NCBI GenBank assembly: GCA_023974075.1
Contig: CM043792.1
Coordinates: 12,939,456-13,003,455 of the forward strand
Reading direction: 5' to 3'
DNA length: 64,000 nucleotides
Source of the DNA: Chaenocephalus aceratus
Taxonomy: Eukaryota > Chordata > Actinopteri > Perciformes > Channichthyidae
Shown: positions 9,986 through 19,930 of the stretch, piece by piece
Layout: the number at the start of each line of letters is the position of its first letter
Numbering within the stretch: the first letter of the stretch is position 1
Notes under the pieces: generated by a model
Seen by the model: the letters and a program-made list of their open reading frames with translations, nothing else
What the model was told of the DNA's origin: nothing
Database searches by the model: none
Made by a program: the position numbers and the translations under genes

Positions 9986-11321
9986 TCACGCCACTCGCTC
10001 TTCCTCCTCGACTGCTGGCCGAATTCTGGGTTGGCTGAGCCTGAGCTGGAGCCGGAACCGGAGATTTTCTCGGCCAACTTGCCCTTGTCTCCAGCCTGGG
10101 CTGGGGACTCGGGGTGGGCTGCGACCTCTGCTTGTCCGGGGCTTTAAAAACCGAGCAGAGTTCGAGACAGCTTCGGTGAAGGACTGCTGTTGCGAAGGCA
10201 GCGGCTGGACCCTTCCAATGTCCGTGACCGCTGCCATCCTCGTCCAGAGTGGCTGCTCCCAGGCTACCCGACAGGTCCTCGCAGAGCTCTCTTGGTAGGA
10301 GGCGGTTAGCAGCGAAGACACGTTCAGGGCCCTGGCGGACAGCGTTGCCGCTTTGTATGACTTTTCAGTCATTGTAGACTGAAAAGCGGTCCGACTTTTG
10401 CTGGCAGCGTGGGGTTCCTGCTTGGTGACGGCTACCAGCAGTTCCATGGGCGGTATGCGGAGCAGGCCGAGCCTCTCCATCCCGTCACAGTCTAGGGAGG
10501 AGAGTACCTGGATTGGGACCCTTGTTGCTGAAGGGCCGGTCTCTCCACGAGACCGACACTTCTCCAACCTTCCCGGAAGACCGGGAGGAGTTGCCTCTTT
10601 TTGCCCGCTGCTTGGGGAAGGTGTTTCCCTCGTAGCGGGACCTGGAGGTCTCCTTGGCCATTTCAGGCCACGGAACGTTGAGTCTGACCGCAGCGCGTTT
10701 GCACACGGCCTGCAGGTCCATGCTCAGACCGGGCGAAGCTGGTGTGCTATCGCCTGGGAGAGCAGCCCTCGCTCCAGGCTTTGCAGCCTGGGCCGATGAC
10801 ATGAAGGTGTCCTCTTCTTGTTCATCCGACTCGGACAGGAGGAACGCCAGGGCGTCCTCCTCTTCGTCCTCCTCGTAGTCCAGCTCGAGGACATCCGCCG
10901 CGGGTGAGACCATGGTGAGGTCTAACCGGGAGCCCCAGCTTGGTAAAGCGTGGTAATCCGTTCCCGCGTGTCTTGTCGTCACCGGGTCCCGGCCTGCCAG
11001 GGCGCGGGATTCCGGTTCTGTGGCCATTGCGGATAATGAGCCCCAGACCGACACAGAGAGGGGTTCACTCTCTGTGGCGGACGCCCCCGTGTCTTGACTG
11101 CCGGTCGGCGGGTCCATGGACATGGGGGGGTCCTGTTCCGACAGGCTAGCTTGTCTTGCTAACCGTCGGCGGAGGCTCTTAACGGTGAAGCGGACACAAT
11201 GTCCGCATGGGCCGGGGTTGTCGATCGCGCTTCGGGCGTGTTCCAGCCCGAGGCAGGACGAACAGACCTGGTGTGTGTCTGTGCCCGAGATCTTCAAACC
11301 GCAGCCGCAGAGTCGAGCCAC
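9986..11321 (-). pseudogene. DIRS gag-like ORF, copy 1, frameshifted and internally deleted
   Basis: Structural (gag-like) ORF1 of a DIRS element. The first part (11321-10485) starts with a cysteine-rich segment (CGCG, then CSSCLG, then CGHC, in the first 50 residues) that could bind zinc or nucleic acid. An acidic region with LELDYEEDEEEDALAFLLSE follows. A frameshift near 10500 moves the frame to the C-terminal part (10567-9986), which includes QSTMTEKSYKAATLSARALN. Compared with copy 2, about 240 bp are missing around 10200-10230. The ATG at 11321 is roughly 560 bases inside the TATA-like box of the right repeat. Confidence 0.75.
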
Positions 11322-11852
11322 CGAGTCCCTGACTCCTCTGGGTGAGGGAGAGGGGCGTTCATCCTGGTCGCCTCGTGGCGTGGAGAGGGCCCGCTCTCGA
11401 CAGGTGGGACGGGAGAAAAAGGTATTACCACCTTGTCCTTAATCCGGAGAAAAAGGATGGTGTGGGTCTTTTATTCCCGGAGAATACTGACTGGTGTGAC
11501 AGTATGCTCCTTTTTAATCCTTTTCCTCTCCGTGGAGAAGAGAAAATAAAAAACTTCCTCGCTACCGTGGTGTCGGTAGAGAGGGAGCGAGCTAGCAACA
11601 GGTGTGCTGCTAGCTTAAAAAATCGGACCTACCTTACTTTCCGGGGAAGAGAAGGGCGAGGTCGATTTTAAATACTAACAGCGTTAGTACTACCGTCTTC
11701 CTGCGAAGCAGAAGGAGTAGCCGGCGAGCGCTCGTCGACCGAAATGGGTATTTGGGTTCAGTCTGTGGACAGTGAAGCTTGCCCGACTACTGTAGAGATG
11801 TGCTCTGAAGCGAGAAGAGGTGTTTGAATGACGCATGCGTTTGTGGCGCAAG

Positions 11853-11905
11853 CTACTTATAGGGGGTGATTTCCCCTGACGCTGACGTCAAGATCACCAG
11901 CCAAT
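11853..11905 (-). promoter_or_regulatory. Putative DIRS promoter in the right terminal repeat, copy 1
   Basis: Read on the minus strand, the repeat holds CCAAT-type boxes (around 11901-11912), a CRE palindrome TGACGTCA (11883-11890) and a TATA-like CTATAAGTAG (11853-11862), in promoter order and facing the gag ORF. Copy 2 conserves the arrangement. The motifs are seen; the promoter function is inferred. Confidence 0.45.
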
Positions 11906-11999
11906 CAGGATTGGCGTAATGAGATTGATGCTTCTGTTTGCTCCGCGATGAGGCGCATCCCATAGTGAGGACATCGAACGGAGTGTTATGAATGAGAAC

Positions 12000-12970
12000 T
12001 GTAGTATTTTTTTCCCAAAACAATGATTTCTGTTTTAAGCAGTGTGTGTGCTATGCTATCTAGAAATACAGTACACAGTTCTACATTGATTGATTGATTG
12101 ATTGCTTGATTGATGTGTTTCCAGCTATGTTACCAATGTACAAGAGGTATAATAATAAGACATTGTAAGCAATACAATAACATCTGCTTAACAATAAGAG
12201 CTCCAGTATTAACCCCCACCTCTCAACCATGATTCTAAACACATTTTGTTATTTTGGAAAACTTGAGATTAATAGATAAGGGATAATGTGCAGCGAGGTG
12301 GTCATTAATGAAAAAAGAACATGGTGTTTTACAAAACTAATGTTTGTTCTCCACCAGAGGTCGCGTTAACCAAATACTTTCCGTCAATGACGGATTTTTT
12401 CTAACAATGACGGACACATCTGAAAGCAGTCCGTCATTTTGACAGTTTAGAACACAACTCGGAACAGCGCCAAAATGTCCACCAGCGGCCCACATTATAT
12501 TACATCCTTAGTGGCCAGGTAGACTGAGGGCGATCTACTGTACTCTACTGTAGTCCTGTAACTATTATTTAGTCATGCACACCCCTGTCCAGTTGGTGGC
12601 GAGTGTGTGTATATTAAGTAGCTATTGTCTAGTCTTGTTTTTTGACCTCGTTGATTACCTCGTTGTTTTACCGGCTTTAAGCAATCGCAAAATGTCACGG
12701 CAGCTGATCGTCCGAAGCTTTTTTAATAAGCCCAGTAATTGTGATGGTGTGGAATAAACGAGGTGAACAGAGGGATTGATGCGGTGGAGGATGAAGGAAC
12801 AAGCCAGTAAGACTAAAACTGACAACGTTCAGCCAGCGGCAGAGGGGCAAGCAGCAGTGGCAAGGAGTTCAAGCGGGGGAGTACCGGGTTCAGTGGGAGC
12901 AAGAGTTTAATGTTCTGCGACACCTGTAGAAAAGCTAAGATGAGTAACGGATTTGTCCGAGGGTGCACGA
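12000..12970. other. Unassigned, with possible transposase first-exon debris
   Basis: Contains a short TGAT tetranucleotide run (12087-12115), a segment with repeated GACGGA/CCGTCAT motifs (about 12385-12445), and a short frame at 12690-12757 with RQLIVRSFFNKPSN that resembles the start of some hAT transposases. Support is weak and no complete element could be bounded. Confidence 0.35.
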
Positions 12971-13240
12971 TGATGCCATGTCATGGTCATTTCCACTGAT
13001 CATAATTCCATTGTTGAGGTCTACTAGAATAGATTTATATTGTGCAATTTGCCAAAACTCACATTGGTTTCTCATACAGCATCTCTGTAAACTACGTGTA
13101 TTCACTGAATTTCACTCTCTGCCTTTAAACGGCTCGTTGTTAGCTCCAATAGCTCCAGCCCCCACCCGGCCTGTGAGCACAGTGTGCTCTGATTGGTCGG
13201 GACGTTGTGAATCGCACTGAGCTCCGTGGAGGTGTGGTTT
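12971..13240. mobile_element. piggyBac-type non-autonomous element, copy C (left-end fragment)
   Basis: Matches the left arm of copies A and B from CCATGTCATGG through TCATAATTCCATTGTTGAGG, CAGCATCTCTGTA and AAACGGCTCGTTG. The TTAA and first few bases are lost. No right end was found nearby, so it is truncated. Confidence 0.7.
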
Positions 13241-13357
13241 CCTTGTTTACCGATACACATCGAAACACAGCCAACTCATGCCCCGGATGTTTTTTCTTTA
13301 GCCCCGGACAAATTTCTCCCTCAATAATATAATACATTAGCCGTACTTTACCTAGAG

Positions 13358-13679
13358 CAGTGCTTCTCAAAGTGTGGTCCGCGGACCACTGGTGGTCCGT
13401 GAGTATATTGGTAAAATTTCACATTGAAATAAATAAATTTAAGTTTTTCGCACTCTCGCGGGAATATTTCCGCAATGGAGTGAGCTTAAGTTTCACTTTC
13501 GATTGCATGATATAGCCCAGATAAACACCTTCATCACACATGTTGCCACTTGTTTGTACCATTTCAGGCGATTTGTAAAAAAACGATGTGTTTTTGGATA
13601 TTTGTGGAGTTAGGTGGTCCTCGAGTGTTTTTTTTATTGGTTAAGTGGTCCTTGGTATGAAAACGTTTGAGAAACACTG
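13358..13679. mobile_element. hAT-type MITE (Charlie-like) with duplication ACCTAGAG
   Basis: A 322-bp element with ends CAGTGCTTCTCAAAGTGTGG and GTTTGAGAAACACTG, flanked by an exact 8-bp duplication ACCTAGAG (13350-13357 and 13680-13687). It is non-coding. The terminal motif is the common Charlie-type hAT form. Confidence 0.9.
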
Positions 13680-13858
13680 ACCTAGAGGAAGGCAGGATTG
13701 TAATTTCCCGTGTTCAGTGAATGCAACAGAGGCAAGACATCACCAGACCAATCAGAGAGTTGTATGGAAATAAACGTGTTTTATTGGCTGACAGGTACGT
13801 ACCTCTCCTCTGTGACAGTGTTTTAAACTTTCAGCCCGCGGACGCGGAGTTTCTGAAG

Positions 13859-13954
13859 ATGGACATTAGAAATTGTTTTAATAAAAAGACGGCAATTCTC
13901 AAGTGGTGGCTCACACAACAACCCCAGAGCCACCACCTGAGCCAGGTGAACAAG
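13859..13954 (+). pseudogene. Possible first coding exon of a hAT-like transposase
   Basis: A short frame beginning MDIRNCFNKKTAILKWW and ending at a plausible splice donor (CAAG then GTATAC at 13951-13960). Several fish hAT or ZMYM-like transposases begin with MDIRxFF, so this may be an exon 1 relic. No continuing exon was identified. Short and speculative. Confidence 0.25.
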
Positions 13955-14363
13955 GTATACAAATGTCAGTAAACTTACAAGTTATGTCAACATGTAAGCA
14001 AAGCATAAATTATAGCTACGTTGACGTTACTTTGAATCGCGTGGGTAAACACTTTGTCATACAATCTAAATGTTGTGTTTTTTTAGCGTTACCTGGTGAT
14101 TTCAAAGAAAGCTCTCTGGGAAATGTTGACTTACTGTCAGTGTTCGACATGAAGCTAGAAGCTACCTTACATTACACAGTTGATCCTGAGTCCTGTCATT
14201 TAAAGTGTTTCATAGTTAGCTTAGCAACCAGCACTGAAATATATGGATATTATGTGACAGTATTTCTGAGAAAACGTCAGCTGAAATGGTGGCATAGTTG
14301 CCACTGCTTTACATGTCGACAGCATGTTTGAACGTATTTGCAGCAGTACATGTGGCTGTTTGG

Positions 14364-14917
14364 TATGGTTGCCAACCGTCCCGTATTAAGCCGGGACGCC
14401 CCGTATTTGAGCCAAAAAGGGGCGTGTCCCGTACGGGACTTTGTTTTTCCCCGACTCCAGTGTAAAGGGAAAAATAAAAACTATTTGTCTGTTTGCGTGC
14501 AATGCAGTGTGTCTGGCTGCGTGCCTGTGTGTTTGTGTGCTGTATATGCGAAGGCGCTAGCTAGGACCGCCAGTTGACAGGGCAGGCACAATGCTCGAGT
14601 GTGTGTGTGTGTGTGTGTGTGTGTGTTGTGTGTGTTGTGTGTGAGCGTGCGTGTGAGAGAGAGAAAGATTTTCTCCGGTGGGCCGGTTGTTTGTGTGGCA
14701 ATGTCAGCCTGTTCAGTCGTGTGGGGAAAATGAGCGCTGCCGGTGGAGGAGGTGATAATGAAAGAGGAGAAGAGGAGAGAGGATGTGGTTCTGGGCCCTG
14801 GGCCCTGGCCCTTCTAAAAAGAAAAGACTTGTGTCTTACAACAAACAGTGGGAAGAAAAACACAGTTGGGTAAAGCCCGTGAGTGGAGATCTGTCTCGAG
14901 TCTTGAGTCTGTGTGTG

Positions 14918-14982
<65 letters not shown>

Positions 14983-15526
14983 TGTGTGTGTGAGAGAGTC
15001 AGTCAGCTGATTGATGGGAAAATGCTGGGAAAATGGTTGGTTGAAGGATAACATTAAGTCTAATAATGATGTACCGTGCATGTTCACATCATGTATACTT
15101 TGCATTACTTAATACCATTTTTCAAATATTTATTTTTTAACATTTTGGACAAAATAGCCAATTGTACATCGAGGTGCCCAGATGTCCTAAAGTGCCCACC
15201 TATCCGATTTGAACATGCTGATGTACAATGTGATGTAGTAGCCTAATGCAGGTGTAAGACCATTGTGTTTGTATTGTGTTATAGGTATGCATAGTTGTCT
15301 ATGCATTTTGAGGGTTTTGGGGGGTTTGACCCCCAAAAACATTTTCGAACCCTAGGGGCTGGCTCCCCCGAAATAATTAAATAACATAACCCTAACCTGA
15401 CCCTAACCCTAAAACCGAAATAAAGTAACAAAAATAAGTAACTAAATCCGCCAGAACCCGAAAATCTTCGCGCAGGGGACACATGCATGTGTCCCGTTTC
15501 TCCAATTCTGGAAGTTGGCAACCCTA
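14364..15526. mobile_element. hAT-type element with duplication CTGTTTGG
   Basis: Ends TATGGTTGCCAAC and GTTGGCAACCCTA are inverted repeats flanked by the exact 8-bp duplication CTGTTTGG (14356-14363 and 15527-15534). The interior has (TG)n runs at about 14599-14640 and 14914-14975 and a short, frameshifted first exon starting near 14730 with SYNKQWEEKHSWVKPV. That module resembles the N-terminus encoded near 51000 in another hAT element here (TYNKDWED). The rest of a transposase is missing, so this is a deletion derivative. Confidence 0.85.
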
Positions 15527-15534
15527 CTGTTTGG

Positions 15535-16080
15535 CCACTGACGTTGCCATAACAACACCTGAATTTAAATGTGCAACCTCTTTTGTGACAGATTTTTGCA
15601 AGAAATTATAATTCTTCTGATTGATATTCCTATTGACAGCTAGTTTCTATGTGAACATTATGAGATGGACAGTCAGCTAACAAGCTTTTTATACAAATAT
15701 TTCAGATCAAAGCTAATCCAGTGGGGCTCCTGAAAGGGGGCAAGGGACACTATGCTCCCAAATATTAAGCCTTGAACCCCATCTTAAAATTGATATGATC
15801 AAAAAATTATCTGCATTGTCGGAGGCCTTTTTTCCTCATTATCATGTCAAATTGTACAGCTTTCCTTAGTTTTGAATGCAGAAAGATGACTATAATAGAG
15901 TATTAAGTGAAAATGACTATATTAAAGTTTTAAGTAAATATATAAGTGAATTACTCAAACTGCATTGGATAGGAATGATTCTGTCCTATTGGCAGATAAC
16001 TACTCTTAACAGTGATATCTACAAGAGGTTTCCAATGTAAATTTAACTATTTCCAATTGGTTAGTATTACATTTTGTGAC
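15535..16080. other. Unassigned spacer
   Basis: AT-rich sequence with no terminal repeats, recognised family or useful open frame. Confidence 0.5.
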
Positions 16081-16083
16081 AGT

Positions 16084-16376
16084 GTGGTGACACTCATTTT
16101 AATGAAGACACCAACAGAGTAGAGGATGAAGAAAGGGGAACAGGAGAAAGGGACACACAAGAAGGAGATACAACAGGCAAGAATGACAATAGAGACAACA
16201 ATGAACAGGAACACCAGAACAGACAAGAGTCAATGGGTAACATGACTGATTTAGGGACTGCAGATACAGAGCCAAGGCAAGTGAGACATCACTGCTTTCC
16301 ATCCAGCATGTTTGGCCAGCAAAAGAGATCATTTCAACCGCAAACAGCAAGTGATGAGGGAAGCAGCAAGAGATGA
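16084..16376 (+). pseudogene. Coding-like hydrophilic segment, possibly transposase N-terminus
   Basis: One plus-strand frame reads through DTNRVEDEERGTGERDTQEG and ends PRQVRHHCFPSSMFGQQKR. It is acidic and low in complexity early on, then more ordered. Its position upstream of the broken hAT transposase at 16987 suggests it is an earlier part of the same gene, but no splice path was confirmed. Confidence 0.3.
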
Positions 16377-16876
16377 GGGATTATTATTTCCTCCTTCCAT
16401 CCCTTTTTCTGTTTAATCTGACAACTTCTAATAATTTGACATAGTTTATGATTTAATTGGAAAATGAAGTGTTTTTAAATAATAAACCCGTTTCTGATTC
16501 TGATTCTTTGATTTATTTTGACATATGGGTGTTGAGAGATGTATCCATATCTCTTAATGTTGCTCTCAAAGTGCACAAGATTGATGCTTTTAACTTAAAT
16601 ATTTAAAAAAAATCTTCCTGGGGGACCCCAGAGGAGGTGAGTTCCCCCCAAAATAGCACTTTATCTCTGCTTATGTAACTCCGGTGTAGTGTCCCCTCGG
16701 CAACAGATCACTCAGAGCTGATTACTTTCCTGCATTTCAATGGACAGCATATAAAAAGGACACGTGAGCTGCATTGCTTAAGAGATCCTCTCATGCTATC
16801 TCTTTTACAAAATAAGTGTCCAGTCAACAACAAAACATCAGTGATCGTATACTGGTAGTATATTTTTCACAAGCAA

Positions 16877-17458
16877 TGTGAAACATTAAACTTATACAAA
16901 CTGGTGTACAAAACTCACATACCTGCGTTGATCTCCTGGAGTGTCTCTACCCTTTCTTCTCCACATCTCTTGTCCACCATCAGAGATTGCAAACAGTTCA
17001 GAAACAGCTAGAGGTAGGGGACAAACAACTTGTTTGCTGGGCATGTCAAAAACCTCCCTGCTTTGATCAAGACTTTAGGGAGCCTTTCAGCCCCTCTAGC
17101 AAAGGGACTGGAAAGCAAGCTTTGAAAATTCAGTACCATCTACATGCTGTCATGTTCCAGACACTGCTCTCAACCACTCAGGGCCTGCAAAAATACCTGC
17201 AGAAAGAAACAATTGACTTGGTGCAGGCAGTAGATTACAAAACAGCAGTTGAGAACACACTGAAAAGTTACCGAAGTAACGAGAAAGCACATGAGGTCTA
17301 TGACAAGACCAAGGCCTGTGCAATGATCTTGATATTCCCGAAACTGTGACACAGAGGAAGAAGCGTAGAAACATGGAAGACTTTGTAGTCGAGGCATCAT
17401 GTGGTTCAATGTGAAACATTAAACCTAAATAAACTGGTGTACAAAACTCACATACCTG
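16877..17458. repeat. Direct repeat pair of about 50 bp flanking a transposase fragment
   Basis: The sequence CAATGTGAAACATTAAACYTA, then AAACTGGTGTACAAAACTCA and CATACCTGC, occurs at about 16877-16927 and again at about 17407-17458. The interval between them is the transposase fragment. This could be a partial tandem duplication or a recombination footprint. Confidence 0.8.
16987..17399 (+). pseudogene. hAT-superfamily transposase fragment (DUF4371/ZMYM1-like)
   Basis: The frame opens at 16987 and runs 120 codons. It includes LQKYLQKETIDLVQAVDYK, then VENTLKSYRSNEKAHEVYDK, matching the layout of the middle region of DUF4371-type hAT transposases, where a helix of 'LQxxxxDxxxA' is followed by a 'LxxxRS' helix and a basic 'KRR' segment. 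A frameshift near 17320 separates the basic tail, which reads on in another frame as RKKRRNMEDFVVEASC. The N-terminal zinc finger, most of the catalytic domain and the C-terminal dimerisation domain are missing. Confidence 0.5.
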
Positions 17459-17944
17459 CATTTCACAACCTGATCTCACCAGAATGCGTGACTCCACCAC
17501 GACTCCTTAACACTGCATTGCGTGGTGGACTCACAAACTTTGTTACATTTACGTGGCTGCACCACGCAAACAACCCCAATGTAAAGTGAATGAGGCTCTT
17601 TTGTCGTGGTGCACACACGCATTTCTCCAACGTCCTGCAGTGAGCTTTTATTCTATAAAACGTTTTTAAAATCTACTTTATAGCTTGTAGTAACTCGCAG
17701 GAGGCTTCTTTCATTTTATTTGTATTCATAATAATTTTTATTTTTATTCAGAATGTATTATGGTGCATTATTTACGATTTTTGTTCTCAAAAAACAGTGC
17801 ATTGTGTGTAATACAACTGTGATTTTTATTAAATTAGTTAGTTTTTAAGGAAGGCTAGAGCTTCAGCTGTGTCCAATAGATTGTTCCCTTTAGTTAACGT
17901 TTTTTAAAAGAACATTATATTCCGATTTGATAATGTCCCCTTTA
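17459..17944. other. Unassigned spacer
   Basis: AT-rich non-coding sequence. A short inverted motif based on GTGGTG/CACCAC near 17500-17620 is the only structure noticed. Confidence 0.4.
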
Positions 17945-18280
17945 TTGTATTACGGAGAGCAATGTGAGCATCCATTCCCATTGGATAACGGAGGATTTTA
18001 CACCCGGAAGTAAGTATTCCCCTTACTGTCGATTGATTTGACAGTGCTATCTGCACTACTCATCAACTCAAAAACACCAGATTATCCTTGTTGATTACAC
18101 AACATTGATTGGTTATAATTGTGTACAATGTTTTTGTAATTTTCCCCTTCGATTCGGAGAAACAAATATGTGTTCAATTTAGGATGGCCGAAGACACTAC
18201 ACTACCCAGAATCCTCAGCTATCGTTTGGGACTACACCATGTGCTTTGCTTGACAAACCCCGTGATTTGTCCTCAAGCTC
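17945..18280 (+). repeat. piggyBac 3'-region fragment
   Basis: Close match to the complement of the piggyBac element at 20050-20300. Shared stretches include ACCCGGAAGTAAGTATTCCC, CTGTCGATTGATTTGACAG and CCGAAGACACTACACTACCC. It includes the exon 2 splice donor context GGAAGTAAGT. A separate, dead copy fragment. Confidence 0.8.
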
Positions 18281-18690
18281 TGTGATTGGATGTTGGAGTG
18301 GCAGTGCGCGAAGTTGAAGTATGCTGAGAGACAAAACAGCATTTTGAAATGGAATGAAACCCATCTACGGCACACTATTCAAAACAGGAATCGAATGTCT
18401 CCTACCCCCCCCCCCCCCTTAGGTCACAGGCTCCTCCAACAGTGCAACACAATAAAACAGATAGGCTACACAGAAAAATAGTGCAAGTCAATACAAATAG
18501 TAAAATAGTAAAAAGTGAAATGGTGCAATAAGAGTCTATACAAGTGATTGGAATATGATATATTATTATGATATATCATTTCTAAGTAGCAGCCAGATGA
18601 ATGTTATGGATGTTATTTCAAAGTTCAGGTGTTTAATAGTCTTATGGCCTGTGGGATGAAACTGTCCCTGAGTCTGGTGGTTTTAGTCCG
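18281..18690. other. Unassigned, with poly(C) tract and LINE-like tail fragment
   Basis: Contains a run of C at about 18405-18418 and, near 18620-18690, a stretch like CTTATGGCCTGTGGGATGAA that resembles common fish LINE 3' sequence. No open frame of interest. Confidence 0.35.
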
Positions 18691-19060
18691 GATGTAAGAT
18701 AAGATAAGATGGTACTTTATTGATCCCAATTTGGGAAATTGTTTTTGTTGCAGCAGCATAAAAGACAAGGCATTTTACAATAAAACAAAACTACAAATAA
18801 ACAAGAATAGAAAAAAAAGAAAATAGAAAATATACGTGTTGAAATAGAGTCTGCTCATCCCCTTCTTGTACACAGCGTCAGTGTTGATCCTCCAGTTCAG
18901 CCCATAAGTGCACTCCCAGGTACTTGTAGTCCTCCACAACAGCCACATCCTCTCCTAGAATGCGGCTGTTGTGCCAGACAGCAGCAGACAGAACAGTTTG
19001 TGGCTGGGGTGATGGGGGTCTTTTATAATCCTGTGGGCTTTCTTTAAGGTTAACCTGGTA
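18691..19060 (-). mobile_element. Rex-type LINE 3' fragment
   Basis: The left part includes the phrase TTTATTGATCCCAATTTGGG, typical of fish Rex-type LINE 3' regions, next to a GATAA-like tail. On the minus strand the right part encodes VVEDYKYLGVH followed by LNWRINTDAVYKKGM-like residues in a shifted frame, the 'YKYLG' region after the polymerase fingers of LINE ORF2. Truncated and frameshifted. Confidence 0.55.
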
Positions 19061-19289
19061 TTTTTACTCCAGTACATTTATTTTAGTTACTTTACAGATT
19101 CTGATTAATGATGTGAAATATAAACAACCCTCAAAGCAGACTTTAGTTACACCTGAGTAAAATTCAGGGAAGCTGATTGTCAAGTGCCAACAATCAGGAG
19201 AGATATTTGATTGGAGGACTGGCTTATCTTAAGCCAGTTGAGTAGCACTTGAAATGTTTTGGCTCTATGAAACCTGATGTACTTTATGA

Positions 19290-19390
19290 TTCTGTTTTCT
19301 TCAAGCTTGTATTTTGTTGGTCGAACGCACTTATTGTAAGTTGCTTTTGATAAAAGCGTCAGCTAAATGCAATGTAATGTAATGTAATGA
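19290..19390 (+). mobile_element. L2-type 3' tail (SINE or truncated LINE)
   Basis: Contains CGAACGCACTTATTGTAAGT, then TAAAAGCGTCAGCTAAATGC and a short (AATGT)n tail. This tail is shared by fish L2 LINEs and the SINEs they mobilise. The opposite orientation occurs at 26718-26810. Confidence 0.6.
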
Positions 19391-19930
19391 TTGTTGGTGC
19401 TTGAGAAGACTAAATATTTATCTGCAGATCCCTATAAAGTATATACATTACTCGTTATTCTCTACAAATAGTTAATTAAAAACTGTATATAATTGCTATT
19501 TTGGACATCCCTTTTCAAGATTTCAATATTACTCTAAACGTGTAATAACGTGCTTTAACCAGTAGGAGGTATGGGTTAAAAACATAGGTTAAAAAGCTGT
19601 CAAGTTTACAGTGTTAACAAAATAAAATATACTGCTGTTTCTGGTTTAGTTTACGACGGATATATTCTGTTATTGTTTTGATATTTGTAACACAAAAGAG
19701 ATGGAAAAAACTCACAGCAACACAGAAAATATGTTCTTAACATGAGTAGTTAATAAAAGACCCAGCGGTCTAGTAGTGAATAAAAACAATAATATCAAAA
19801 CAAATTATTACTACTAACTTTATTGTGAAATTAAAACAGAACGGTAAAAGAATAGTTTCCGGTCTATTTTGAGGCCAGATCTCTGTAGATAAATAAAGAA
19901 CTACGAAAGATGTGTAATATTTACAATGCA
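19391..19930. other. Unassigned spacer left of the piggyBac element
   Basis: AT-rich and non-coding. I looked here for the left piggyBac terminus (TTAA followed by CCTCTTAAG) and did not find it. Confidence 0.45.

Larger units (their letters stand above)
7221..11999 (-). mobile_element. DIRS-like tyrosine-recombinase retrotransposon, copy 1 (reverse transcriptase absent)
   Basis: The element reads right to left. It starts and ends with AAC (7221-7223 and 11997-11999) and has no target duplication, as expected for integration by a tyrosine recombinase. Near-identical inverted repeats of about 200 bp lie at both ends (about 7275-7450 and 11815-11980). In transcriptional order it carries a gag-like ORF (11321-9986), a GC-rich tandem repeat (9712-9550), an RNase H/methylase-like remnant (about 9470-8690), a broken tyrosine recombinase (8677-7707) and an internal complementary region (about 7475-7575). 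No reverse transcriptase motif is found where one belongs, between gag and RNase H. The arrangement matches copy 2 at 43.7-48.8 kb. Confidence 0.85.

Noticed and set aside
10398..11671. Plus-strand frames across DIRS copy 1
   Set aside because: Opposite-strand shadows of the GC-rich gag-like ORF.
14783..15105. Frames of Val/Cys and Thr/His repeats
   Set aside because: Translations of a (TG)n microsatellite, seen on both strands.
19035..19070. Left piggyBac terminus at TTAACC
   Set aside because: The bases after TTAACC do not match the right terminus CCTCTTAAGCCCGAAGG.
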